From contig SVHH01000004.1 in NCBI GenBank assembly GCA_015055945.1, positions 62,001-126,000 of the forward strand: a stretch of DNA of 64,000 nt, given 5' to 3'. The DNA comes from Clostridiales bacterium (GTDB lineage Bacteria > Bacillota > Clostridia > Christensenellales > Borkfalkiaceae). The translations under genes and the position numbers were made by a program. Positions 7,717 to 17,300 of the stretch are shown here, piece after piece. Within the stretch, counting starts at the first letter, position 1, and every line of letters begins with the position of its first letter. Under the pieces are notes generated by a model. That model searched no databases. It was not told the origin of the DNA and saw nothing but the letters and a program-made list of their open reading frames with translations.

Positions 7717-9165
7717 ATGGAACGCATACAAGAAGAATGCGGGGTTTTCGGAGTTTATTCTAAAGAAGTTCAAAACCTTGCAAGCATGACTTACTATGGA
7801 CTTTACGCACTTCAACACCGTGGTCAAGACGGTTGCGGTATCGTCGTAAACGACGGGGGCGTGTTCACCGCGCATAAAGATTTGGGTTTGGTTGGTGAAG
7901 TTTTTACTAAAGAACGCCTTGCTAAACTTGGTGTCGGTAAACTTGCAGTTGGGCACGTACGCGCAGGCGTAAAAGGCACTAACACCACCGCAAACACTCA
8001 ACCACTCGTTGTTAATCACGTTAAAGGAACGCTTGCTATCGCATACAACGGTAGCCTTATCAATAAAGATGAACTTAGAACGGGACTTGAACTTGAAGGT
8101 TCAATCTTCCACTCTACTGGCGCAACTGAAGTTATCGCGTACGAAATCATTAAAGAAAGGCTTAAAGCACCGTCTATCGAACACGCTGTCGTTAAAGCGA
8201 TGAACAATCTTAAAGGAGCGTATTGCATAGTTGTTATGTCGCCCACAAAACTTATCGCCGCGCGTGATCCGTTAGGTTTTAGACCGCTTTGTTACGGTCA
8301 AACGGAAGACGGTTCTTACGTGGTTGCATCTGAAAGTTGCGCGCTCGACGCTGTTGGTGCAAAACTTATCCGCTCGGTTAAGCCTGGTGAAGTAGTAGTA
8401 TTCGACGCAATGGGTGTTCGTTCAATCGAAGAACACTGCGGCAAGGTTAAACCTTCTTCTTGCATATTTGAATTTGTTTATAACGCTCGTCCCGACTCTG
8501 TTATCGACGGTTATTCTGTTCACGAAGCAAGGGTGGAAATGGGTAGATACTTAGCAAGAAAATATCCCGTTAAAGCCGACGTTGTTATAAGCGTTCCCGA
8601 TTCTGGTAACGACGCAGCCGTTGGTTACGCTAAAGAATCAGGCATTCCCTTTGAAATGGGTTTCTTAAAAAATAAATATATCGGTAGAACCTTTATCTTC
8701 CCCGACCAAAAGGATAGGGAAGACCAGGTTAGAAAAAAACTTAACCCGATAGCATCCGTTGTAAACGGAAAGCGCGTAATTATGGTTGACGACTCCATCG
8801 TCCGCGGCACTACTAGCGGAAGGGTTGTAAATCTTCTTCGTGAAGCGGGCGCAACCGAAGTTCACTTTATGGTTTCTTCTCCGCCTTTCCTTTATCCGTG
8901 CTATTACGGAACGGATATCAAAAAGAGAGAAGACTTAATCGCAAACAATCACACGGTTGAAGAAATTAGGCAAATGGTTGGCGTTGACACGCTCGGCTAT
9001 CTCGACTTAGAAGACTTGAAAAAGATTGCTTTAATGGACGGTCAAAACAGTTTCTGTTACGCTTGCTTTGACGGTAAGTATTCAACTGAAATTCCAGTTC
9101 CACCTAAGCCTAACAAGTACGAACAAAAGATAGACATAGTGGAAAAGACCAAGCGCCATTTATAA
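7717..9165 (+). CDS. purF: amidophosphoribosyltransferase PurF
   Basis: PurF commits PRPP to purine synthesis by adding the amide nitrogen of glutamine. After a seven-residue propeptide, Cys8 of MERIQEECGVFG is the N-terminal glutaminase nucleophile. The C-terminal half holds the PRPP site VMVDDSIVRGTT near residue 355. Cysteines in SSCIFEF, YPCYYG and the CYAC near the end match the four ligands of the iron-sulfur cluster known in the Bacillus-type enzyme, which makes it oxygen-labile. The ribosome binding site is GGAGG at 7700-7704. Its stop codon lies within the left arm of a repeat element (9159-9284). Confidence 0.95.
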   Translation: MERIQEECGVFGVYSKEVQNLASMTYYGLYALQHRGQDGCGIVVNDGGVFTAHKDLGLVGEVFTKERLAKLGVGKLAVGHVRAGVKGTNTTANTQPLVVNHVKGTLAIAYNGSLINKDELRTGLELEGSIFHSTGATEVIAYEIIKERLKAPSIEHAVVKAMNNLKGAYCIVVMSPTKLIAARDPLGFRPLCYGQTEDGSYVVASESCALDAVGAKLIRSVKPGEVVVFDAMGVRSIEEHCGKVKPSSCIFEFVYNARPDSVIDGYSVHEARVEMGRYLARKYPVKADVVISVPDSGNDAAVGYAKESGIPFEMGFLKNKYIGRTFIFPDQKDREDQVRKKLNPIASVVNGKRVIMVDDSIVRGTTSGRVVNLLREAGATEVHFMVSSPPFLYPCYYGTDIKKREDLIANNHTVEEIRQMVGVDTLGYLDLEDLKKIALMDGQNSFCYACFDGKYSTEIPVPPKPNKYEQKIDIVEKTKRHL

Positions 9166-9284
9166 GCCATATCTACGGCGTTATACGCGTAAAACTTGCG
9201 TATTTATTTGGTTGCGTACGGCAAGTACGCGCCCTGCATAAATTACTCGTTTTCCACGTCTAACTTGTATCTATGTCTTATAAA
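9159..9284 (+). repeat. stop-codon-hugging stem element, type A (A1), after purF
   Basis: The left arm 9159-9176 contains the purF stop codon and pairs with the right arm 9267-9284 at 15 of 18 positions. The boundaries fit the family pattern: TCTAC-GGCG at the left and CTTG-TAT-C at the right, with the fixed T/C mismatch at 9172/9271. An apical hairpin GCGTAC-GGCAA-GTACGC lies at 9214-9230. The body matches A2 and A3 over most of its length. Confidence 0.8.
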
Positions 9285-9398
9285 TACTGTGTATAGGCAA
9301 TCTCATCCCAAACACTTCACGAGCCTTGCCTAACTTGTTTCTTCACACTTAAAGTGATAAAAAAGAGTCTTGTCTAACTTGTATCTATGTCTTATAAA
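9285..9398 (+). repeat. type C stem element fragment (C1) with duplicated right arm
   Basis: It contains the type C segments CCCAAACACTTCACGAGCC (near 9307) and CCTAACTTGTTTCTTCAC, but lacks the type C left half. It ends in a second copy of the A1 right arm (9381-9398, identical to 9267-9284). It appears to be a later element added next to A1. The rest of the purF-purM spacer is AT-rich. Confidence 0.65.
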
Positions 9399-9464
9399 AA
9401 TAACCTAAAGTAAAAAAATAAACGAAACAATTTAATTTGATAAAAAATTACGGAGATATATAAA

Positions 9465-10499
9465 ATGGAAAAAAGTTACAGTGAAAGTTACAAAGCAGCC
9501 GGCGTTGATATTACCGCTGGTTACAAAGCAGTTGAACTTATGAAAAGCCACATCAAAAGAACTATGACTGAAGGTGTTTGCTCTGATATCGGCGGTTTTG
9601 GTGGACTTTTTGAACTCGGCAAAGTTAAAAACCCCGTGCTCGTTAGCGGTACTGACGGCGTTGGTACTAAACTTAAAATTGCATTCCTTATGGACAAGCA
9701 CAACACGGTTGGTATCGACTGCGTTGCTATGTGCGTTAACGACGTTATTTGCTGCGGCGCTAAACCTTTATTTTTCTTGGACTACATCGCGGTTGGTAAA
9801 AACGTACCCGAGCGCGTTGCATCTATCGTAGAAGGCGTTGCTGAAGGTTGCGTTCAAGCGGGCTGCGCTCTTATCGGTGGTGAAACTGCTGAAATGCCTG
9901 GTTTCTATCCCGTTGACGAATACGACCTTGCTGGTTTTGCAGTAGGTGTTGTTGACAAAAAGAAAATTCTTGATAACAAGAAGATGAAAGCGGGCGATAT
10001 CGTCATCGCACTTCCGTCTACGGGCGTTCACTCTAACGGTTTTTCACTCGTAAGAAAGGTTTTCGACGTTGAAAAGGCTGACCTTAAAACTCCGCTCGAA
10101 GCACTCGGCGGCAAGAGTCTTGGCGAAACTTTGCTTACCCCGACTAGAATTTACGTTAAACCTATCCTTGAACTCATTAAAGATGCAAAGGTTAAGGCAA
10201 TTTCACACATCACAGGCGGCGGCTTCTATGAAAACATTCCTAGAAGTATCCCTGAAGGTTTCGGCGCAAAAATTGAAAGAAAGGCTGTTAAAGTTCTTCC
10301 TATTTTCGATATGCTTGCTAAAACTGGCAACGTTTGCGAAAGAGATATGTTCAACACCTTTAACATGGGCGTTGGTATGAGCGTTGTAGTTGCTAAAGAA
10401 GATGCTGATAAAGCGCTTTCTATCTTGCGCGCTAACGGCGAAAATGCTTACATTATGGGTGAAATCGTTAAATCTTCTAACAAGATTGAAATTTGCTAA
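9465..10499 (+). CDS. purM: phosphoribosylformylglycinamidine cyclo-ligase PurM (AIR synthetase)
   Basis: PurM closes the imidazole ring of AIR using ATP. The 344-residue protein has the family signature [12 protein letters not shown] near residue 64 and the glycine-rich [10 protein letters not shown] near 250. The start ATG follows GGAGA at 9452-9456. It lies 299 bp after purF; that spacer holds two repeat elements, so purM may also depend on read-through past them. purN follows ten bases after its stop. Confidence 0.95.
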   Translation: MEKSYSESYKAAGVDITAGYKAVELMKSHIKRTMTEGVCSDIGGFGGLFELGKVKNPVLVSGTDGVGTKLKIAFLMDKHNTVGIDCVAMCVNDVICCGAKPLFFLDYIAVGKNVPERVASIVEGVAEGCVQAGCALIGGETAEMPGFYPVDEYDLAGFAVGVVDKKKILDNKKMKAGDIVIALPSTGVHSNGFSLVRKVFDVEKADLKTPLEALGGKSLGETLLTPTRIYVKPILELIKDAKVKAISHITGGGFYENIPRSIPEGFGAKIERKAVKVLPIFDMLAKTGNVCERDMFNTFNMGVGMSVVVAKEDADKALSILRANGENAYIMGEIVKSSNKIEIC

Positions 10500-10509
10500 C
10501 GGTGAAAGA

Positions 10510-11124
10510 ATGAAAAAAACTGTTAACGTTGCTGTTTTAGTTTCGGGCGGCGGAACGAACTTACAAGCAATTATTGATTTTACCGCTGCTGGAAATTTAG
10601 AAAGTGGAAAGGTCGTTAAAGTAATTTCTAATAAGCAAGACGCTTACGCTCTACAGCGTGCACAAAATGCGGAAATTGAAACGGCTGTAGTAATTAAAAA
10701 AGGCAAAACTCAGCAAGAGTTTGAACAAGGGCTTATTGCCGAACTTGAAGCGTGTAATGCGGAAGTTATCGTTCTTGCAGGCTTTATGTGCATTCTTTCT
10801 AAAGATTTTACCGATAGATATAAAGATAGAATTATAAACGTACATCCGTCGCTTATCCCGAGTTTTTGTGGTGAAGGCTTTTATGGCTTAAAAGTACACG
10901 AAGCCGCGCTTGCAAAAGGCGTTAAGGTTACGGGCGCAACCGTTCACTTCGTAAACGAAATCCCCGACGGTGGAAAGATTATTATGCAAAAGGCGGTTAA
11001 AGTCAAAGAAAAAGACACCCCCGAAACTTTGCAAAAGAGAGTTATGCAAGAAGCAGAATGGAAAATTTTGCCCGCATCACTCGAACTCGTATGTAAAAAC
11101 ATTCTTAAAGGAGAAATAAAATGA
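10510..11124 (+). CDS. purN: phosphoribosylglycinamide formyltransferase PurN
   Basis: PurN formylates GAR with 10-formyl-THF. The 204-residue enzyme starts MKKTVNVAVLVSGGGTNLQ with the substrate loop at 12-19. The catalytic Asn and His lie in NVHPSLIPSF near residue 110, and the catalytic Asp in IPDGG near 155. The frame is open further upstream, but the ATG at 10510 has a GGTGAAAG ribosome binding site and matches the family start. The stop overlaps the next gene (ATGA), so translation is coupled to the purO-like gene. Confidence 0.94.
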   Translation: MKKTVNVAVLVSGGGTNLQAIIDFTAAGNLESGKVVKVISNKQDAYALQRAQNAEIETAVVIKKGKTQQEFEQGLIAELEACNAEVIVLAGFMCILSKDFTDRYKDRIINVHPSLIPSFCGEGFYGLKVHEAALAKGVKVTGATVHFVNEIPDGGKIIMQKAVKVKEKDTPETLQKRVMQEAEWKILPASLELVCKNILKGEIK

Positions 11125-11852
11125 GCGTAAAAGGCTTAAACAATATTGAAAACTTGCTCGAAAATAACACTTACCCTGGTAGGGGAATTATCGTTGGTAA
11201 AAGTGCTGACGGTAAGAGTGCTATGATTGCTTACTTCATCATGGGCAGAAGTGAAAACAGCCGTAACCGTATTTTTGAAAGATATGAAAGCGGTATGAGA
11301 ACTAAGGCGTTTGACGAAAGTAAACTCGTTGACCCCAGCCTTATTATATACAACCCGTATTTAGCGCTTGATAACGCTGATATCGTTACCAACGGCGACC
11401 AAACCGACACGGTTTTTAACTATATTAAAGAACACGGCGACGACGGGTACGCTTTTGAAAAATCTCTCCACACTAGAGAATTCGAGCCCGACCACCCCAA
11501 CTATACGCCCAGAATTTCTGCAATCTTAAAGTATGCGGACGGCGACTTTAAGTATAAAATGTCTATCTTAAAGAGCAGCGACGGCAATCCCGAAGTTTGC
11601 GATAGATATTTTTATAGTTACGCACCCCTTTGCGGTTTAGGACACTTTATCCACACTTACGAATGTGATGGCAATCCTATTCCGTCGTTTTACGGCGAAC
11701 CCGAAAGAGTTAAACTTCCTAACACCGCAAAAGAATTGGCGGATATCGTTTGGGGTAGCCTTAACAAAGACAACAAAGTTTCACTTTTCGTTAGAGTAGT
11801 TTCACTTGCTGACGGAAAGGCTGAAGAAATTATTATCAATAAGAACAAATAG
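11121..11852 (+). CDS. purO: IMP cyclohydrolase, PurO type
   Basis: The 243-residue protein resembles the archaeal-type IMP cyclohydrolase family, which closes FAICAR to IMP, the last step of the pathway. The recognisable part is the N-terminal YPGRGIIVG with ENSRNRIF, and PNYTPRIS in the middle. In most bacteria this activity is the N-terminal domain of PurH; that domain is missing here (see the next gene), which fits this assignment well. It overlaps purN by four bases and is ten bases from the transformylase gene. The name is by family resemblance and context. Confidence 0.78.
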   Translation: MSVKGLNNIENLLENNTYPGRGIIVGKSADGKSAMIAYFIMGRSENSRNRIFERYESGMRTKAFDESKLVDPSLIIYNPYLALDNADIVTNGDQTDTVFNYIKEHGDDGYAFEKSLHTREFEPDHPNYTPRISAILKYADGDFKYKMSILKSSDGNPEVCDRYFYSYAPLCGLGHFIHTYECDGNPIPSFYGEPERVKLPNTAKELADIVWGSLNKDNKVSLFVRVVSLADGKAEEIIINKNK

Positions 11853-11861
11853 GAGAACGGT

Positions 11862-13049
11862 ATGAACGAACTTGAACTCAAATATGGTTGTAACCCCAAC
11901 CAAAAACCTTCAAAAATCTTTATGGCAGACGGTTCTGATTTGCCTATCAAAATCCTTTCAGGTAAACCTGGTTATATTAACTTTTTAGATGCTTTTAACT
12001 CTTGGCAACTCGTTAAAGAATTAAAAGAAGCAACTGGCAAACCTTCTGCTGCATCATTTAAGCACGTAAGCCCCGCAGGTGCTGCCGTTGGCGAAAAACT
12101 TTCTGAAACCTTAAAGAAAGTATGTTTCGTTGACGATATCGAAGGCTTGGACGATTCTCCTATCGCTTGCGCTTACGCTAGGGCAAGGGGAACTGATAGA
12201 ATGAGTTCTTTCGGCGACTGGATTGCACTTTCTGATGAATGTGATGAAGTTACCGCAAAAATTATTAAGCGTGAAGTTTCCGACGGCGTTATCGCTCCGT
12301 CATATTCACCCAAAGCGCTTGAAATCTTAAAAGAAAAGAGAAAGGGCGCGTATAACGTTGTTCAAATCGACCCTAATTACGTTCCCGCTGAGCGCGAAAC
12401 TAAGCAAGTTTTCGGTATCACTTTTGAACAAGGTAGAAACAACTTCAAAATTGATAGAGAACTCGTTACCAAAGAAATCGTAACTCAAAACAAGAACATG
12501 CCCGAGAGCGCAGTTATCGATTTAATCGTTGCGCTCATCACCTTAAAATATACTCAATCAAACTCAGTTTGCTTTGCACACAACGGTCAAGCAATCGGCG
12601 TAGGTGCTGGTCAACAATCAAGAATTCACTGCACTCGTCTTGCTGGCAGTAAGGCTGACAACTGGTTCTTAAGACAAAGTGAAAAGGTATTAAATCTTCC
12701 TTTCCTTCCCACGCTCGGCAGACCTGATAGAAACAACGTTATCGACATCTATATTTCAGACGATGCTGAAGACGTTTTGGCTGAAGGTAAGTGGCAACAA
12801 TACTTCACCGTTAAACCCGAAGAATTAACCAGAGCGGAAAAGAAAGAAATTCTTTCTAAAATCAGCGGCGTTGCGCTCGGCTCTGACGCGTTCTTCCCGT
12901 TCAGCGACAACATTGAAAGAGCGGTTAAGAGCGGTGTAAGTTATATTGCACAACCCGGTGGCTCTGTAAGAGACGACTTGGTTATTAAGGCGTGCGATGA
13001 TAACGATATTATTATGTCGTTTACTGGTATGCGCTTATTCCACCACTAA
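11862..13049 (+). CDS. stand-alone AICAR transformylase (PurH C-terminal domain type)
   Basis: The 395-residue protein is an AICARFT domain without the N-terminal MGS-like cyclohydrolase half of ordinary PurH (about 510 residues). It transfers the formyl group of 10-formyl-THF to AICAR. The catalytic Lys-His pair is in SFKHVSPAGAAVG near residues 64-76. The C-terminal part carries QPGGSVRDD and the final TGMRLFHH typical of PurH. A GGAG ribosome binding site precedes the ATG. With the PurO-type gene before it, it supplies the two PurH activities as separate proteins. Confidence 0.9.
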   Translation: MNELELKYGCNPNQKPSKIFMADGSDLPIKILSGKPGYINFLDAFNSWQLVKELKEATGKPSAASFKHVSPAGAAVGEKLSETLKKVCFVDDIEGLDDSPIACAYARARGTDRMSSFGDWIALSDECDEVTAKIIKREVSDGVIAPSYSPKALEILKEKRKGAYNVVQIDPNYVPAERETKQVFGITFEQGRNNFKIDRELVTKEIVTQNKNMPESAVIDLIVALITLKYTQSNSVCFAHNGQAIGVGAGQQSRIHCTRLAGSKADNWFLRQSEKVLNLPFLPTLGRPDRNNVIDIYISDDAEDVLAEGKWQQYFTVKPEELTRAEKKEILSKISGVALGSDAFFPFSDNIERAVKSGVSYIAQPGGSVRDDLVIKACDDNDIIMSFTGMRLFHH

Positions 13050-13066
13050 GATTTTGGAGAGATATA

Positions 13067-14338
13067 ATGAGAGTTTTAGTAGTAGGTAACGGCGGAAGAG
13101 AACACGCCATTATTCAATCATTAAAAAAGAGTAAGAAAATTGATGCTCTCTATGCAATCGCGGGTAACGGCGGCATAGCAAACGATGCTATTACCGTTGA
13201 TATGGACGTAAAAAACGTTCAAGCGGTTGCTGACTGGGCAGAACAAAATAAAATTGATTTTGCAGTAGTTGCACCTGATGATCCGTTGGTACTCGGTGCG
13301 GTAAACTTGCTTAATGAAAAGGGTATACCGTGCTTTGGACCGTCAAAGGAAGCGGCAATTATTGAAGGTAGTAAAATCTTTTCTAAAAACTTAATGAAAA
13401 AGTACAATATTCCCACTGCGGAATACGAAACTTTTTCTAATATGCAAGATGCTTTTAACTATCTTGACACCAAAAGCGCACCTATTGTTGTAAAGGCGGA
13501 CGGGCTTGCGCTCGGTAAAGGCGTTATTATTGCAAACACTATTGAAGAAGCAAAAGACGCCGTTAAGAGCATGATGGAAGATAAAGTTTTCGGTGCGTCA
13601 GGCGCTAACGTAGTTATCGAAGAGTTCTTGACTGGCCCTGAAGTTTCAGTTTTATCTTTCACGGACGGCAAAACGCTTGTTCCTATGATTTCATCAATGG
13701 ACCACAAACGCGCGCTCGACTTTGACCAAGGATTAAACACTGGTGGTATGGGTACTGTTGCACCCAACCCTTACTATACTGAAGAAATAGCGAAAGAGTG
13801 TATGGAAAAAATCTTCCTTCCCACAATGGCTGCTATGAATAAGGAAGGTAGAACCTTTAAGGGTTGCTTGTACTTTGGGCTTATGCTTACGCCCAACGGA
13901 CCTAAGGTAATCGAATATAACTGCCGCTTTGGCGATCCCGAAACTCAAGTAGTGTTGCCGCTTTTAGAAAGCGATCTTTTAGAGATTATGATGGCGGTTG
14001 CTGAAGAAAGATTAGATAAGGTTGAAGTTAAGTTTGCGGACAAATCTGCTTGCTGCGTTATTATGGCAAGTGAAGGTTATCCCGCAAGTTATAAAAAAGG
14101 CTTTGAAATTACTTTTGATACCGATAGAGAAAACGTTTTCGTTGCGGGCGCACGCCTTGTAGACGGTAAACTTTTAACTAACGGCGGAAGAGTTTTGGGT
14201 GTAACCGCAATCGATGAAACTTTGAAAGGTGCAATCGATAAGGCTTATGAAAAAGTATCAAAAATACATTTTGAAAATGCGTACTGCCGTAAAGATATCG
14301 GTGCGCGTGCATTAAAAGCATACGGAGAACAAAAATAA
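13067..14338 (+). CDS. purD: phosphoribosylamine-glycine ligase PurD
   Basis: PurD joins phosphoribosylamine and glycine with ATP to make GAR. The 423-residue protein begins VLVVGNGGREHAI, the classic PurD N-terminus. An ATP-grasp fold follows with VVKADGLALGKGV near residue 140, DHKRALD near 207, and the metal-binding EYNCRFGDPETQ near 284. The stop overlaps the ATG of purL by one base (TAATG). The length is normal. Confidence 0.95.
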   Translation: MRVLVVGNGGREHAIIQSLKKSKKIDALYAIAGNGGIANDAITVDMDVKNVQAVADWAEQNKIDFAVVAPDDPLVLGAVNLLNEKGIPCFGPSKEAAIIEGSKIFSKNLMKKYNIPTAEYETFSNMQDAFNYLDTKSAPIVVKADGLALGKGVIIANTIEEAKDAVKSMMEDKVFGASGANVVIEEFLTGPEVSVLSFTDGKTLVPMISSMDHKRALDFDQGLNTGGMGTVAPNPYYTEEIAKECMEKIFLPTMAAMNKEGRTFKGCLYFGLMLTPNGPKVIEYNCRFGDPETQVVLPLLESDLLEIMMAVAEERLDKVEVKFADKSACCVIMASEGYPASYKKGFEITFDTDRENVFVAGARLVDGKLLTNGGRVLGVTAIDETLKGAIDKAYEKVSKIHFENAYCRKDIGARALKAYGEQK

Positions 14339-17300
14339 TGGTTTACAGAATTTACGTTGCTAAAAAAGCAGAATTCGCTAACGAAGCATTGGCGATTATG
14401 GGAGAAATTGAAAATCTCTTAAAAATTGACGGTGTAACCGACCTTTCAGTTATCAACCGTTACGACGTTGAAGATATTGAAAAGGATCTTTTTGAAAAGT
14501 GCATCAACGCGGTTTTTGCTGAACCGCAAATCGATAACGCTTTCTATGAACTTCCTAAAGCGGACTATATCTTTGCAGTTGAACCGCTCCCCGGTCAATT
14601 CGACCAAAGAGCAGACTCAGCCGCTCAATGTATTCAACTTTTCTCAGCAGGTAACCGCCCCGTCGTTAAAACCGCAAAGGTTTACGCAATCAAAGGCGTT
14701 TTAAGTGATGAAGAACTTGCTGCAATCAAAAAATACGTTATCAACCCCGTAGAATGTAGAGAAGCCGACCTTGGTGAAAAGCAAACTCTCGCTATGGAAT
14801 ACACCGTTCCCGAAACTGTTGAAACCTTAAACGGTTTTAACGCTAAAAATGCGGAAGAATTAGGCGTTTTCTTGAAAGAAAAAGGCTTAGCAATGGATAT
14901 TGACGACCTTAAGTTCTTGCAAGCGTACTTTATCAGCGAACAACGTGATCCCACTATTACTGAAATCAAAATGATTGATACGTACTGGTCGGACCACTGC
15001 CGTCATACCACTTTCTTAACCACCATTGAAAAGGCGGAATTTGAAGACCCGCTCGCTGAAAAACTCTATCAAGATTATCTTGACAAGAGAGATGAATTAA
15101 AGAGAACTAAACCCATTAACCTTATGGACTTGGCGACTATCGCTACGAGATATCATAAGGCTACTGGCGCACTTCCCAAAATTGATGATTCTGAAGAAAT
15201 CAACGCTTGTACCGTTAAAATTAAGGTAAACGTTGGTGGCGAAGAACAAGACTGGTTGTTGCTCTTTAAGAACGAAACACACAACCACCCGACTGAAATC
15301 GAACCTTTCGGTGGTGCTGCAACTTGTATTGGCGGCGCTATCCGTGATCCGCTCTCTGGTAGAAGTTACGTTTACGCTGCAATGCGCGTAACTGGTGCTG
15401 GCGACCCCTTAAAATCTTTGGAAGAAACCATTAAGGGTAAACTTCCCCAAAGAAAAATCGTTACCACGGCTGCAAGCGGTTACTCATCTTACGGTAACCA
15501 AATCGGTCTTGCAACTGGTATCGTTGATGAAATCTATCACGAAGGTTACGTTGCAAAGCGTATGGAAATCGGTGCCGTTATAGCAGCCGCTCCCGCTAAA
15601 AACGTTCGTCGTGAAGTTCCCGCTAAAGGCGACGTCGTTATCCTTTTAGGCGGCAGAACTGGTAGAGACGGTTGCGGTGGTGCAACTGGTTCATCAAAAT
15701 CACATAACGTAGAATCACTTTCTTCTTGCGGTGCGGAAGTTCAAAAGGGTAACGCACCTGAAGAAAGAAAATTACAAAGATTATTTAGAAATGAAGAAGC
15801 GTCAAGACTTATTAAGCGTTGTAACGACTTTGGTGCAGGCGGTGTTTCAGTAGCAATCGGCGAACTTGCCGACGGCTTAAACATCGACCTTGATAAAGTT
15901 CCCAAAAAGTACGACGGTCTTGACGGCACTGAACTTGCTATCAGTGAATCTCAAGAAAGAATGGCCGTTGTCGTTGAACAAAAGGACGCTGCAAGATTTA
16001 TGGAACTTGCTACAAGTGAAAACTTAGAAGCAACCATCGTTGCAACCGTTACTGACGACGCTCGCCTTAAAATGACTTGGAAAGGCAACACTATCGTTGA
16101 CATTTCAAGAGAATTCTTAAACTCTAACGGTGCGGAAAAGAAAACGGCTGTTAAAGTTGTTAAGCAAAAAATGGCTGAAAAAGAACTCCCTGCAGATTTT
16201 GTTGATGGTATTAAAGCGCTTGCCGCAGACCTTAACGTATGTTCAAAGCGCGGTCTTTCTGAAAGATTTGACTCAACTATCGGCGCGGGCACTGTACTTA
16301 TGCCGTTTGGTGGTAAAAACCAACGCACGCCTATTCAAGCAATGGTAAACAAGGTTTCAGTTGAAAACGCTGATACCGACACTTGCTCGTTCATGAGTTG
16401 GGGTTATAACCCGTTCGTTAGCGAAAAGAGCCCCTTGTTCGGCGGTTACTACGCAGTAATTGAAAGCGTATGTAAACTTATCGCAACTGGCGCAACCTTT
16501 GCTGATACATATCTTACATTCCAAGAATATTTTGAAAAACCCAACAAAGACGCAACTCGTTGGGGTAAACCTTTCAGTGCACTTCTCGGTGCATATAAAG
16601 CGCAACGCGACTTAAAACTTTCCGCAATCGGCGGTAAGGACTCTATGAGTGGTTCGTTTGAAAATATCGACGTTCCGCCTACGCTCGTTTCTTTCGCGGT
16701 TACTACTGATAAACTCGATAGAGTTTTATCACCCGAATTTAAACAAGCGGGCAATAAGGTATTGTTATTAAAAGCAAAGACCACTGACGACGGACTTATC
16801 GACAGCGCGGACTTAATGGAAAACTTCCGCATTATTGAAAGACTTAATAATGAAAAGAAAATTAATGCTATCTATACTCCGTCAATCGGCGGCGTAGCAG
16901 AAGCGGTTATGAAAATGGCGTTTGGTAACGACATCGGCTTTAAGTTCTGTATCTCTGAAAAAGAAGAAATCTTTGGATATAATTACGGCTCTTTCGTGTT
17001 GGAAGTTAAAGACGACCTTTACATTGAAAAGGCAAGACTTTTGGGTTACACCACTGAAGAAAAAGTTATCGAATGTGCAGGCGCAAAAGTTGCTCTTGAC
17101 GAACTCTTGGGAGTTTACGAAGATAAACTTGAATCAGTATTTAAGTGCAACAACGTTAAGACTGATAAGGGTGAAATTCCCGAAATTAGTTATAGTGCAA
17201 CCACTTGGGATTACTCTCCCACTAAGTTTGCAAAACCCAGAGTTTTAGTTCCGGTATTCCCTGGTACTAACTGTGAATACGACACTAAAAAGGCGTTTGC

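Noticed and set aside
10390-10509. Longer purN start inside purM
   Set aside because: The extension is an out-of-frame copy of purM sequence; the ATG at 10510 has a ribosome binding site and the PurN start motif.
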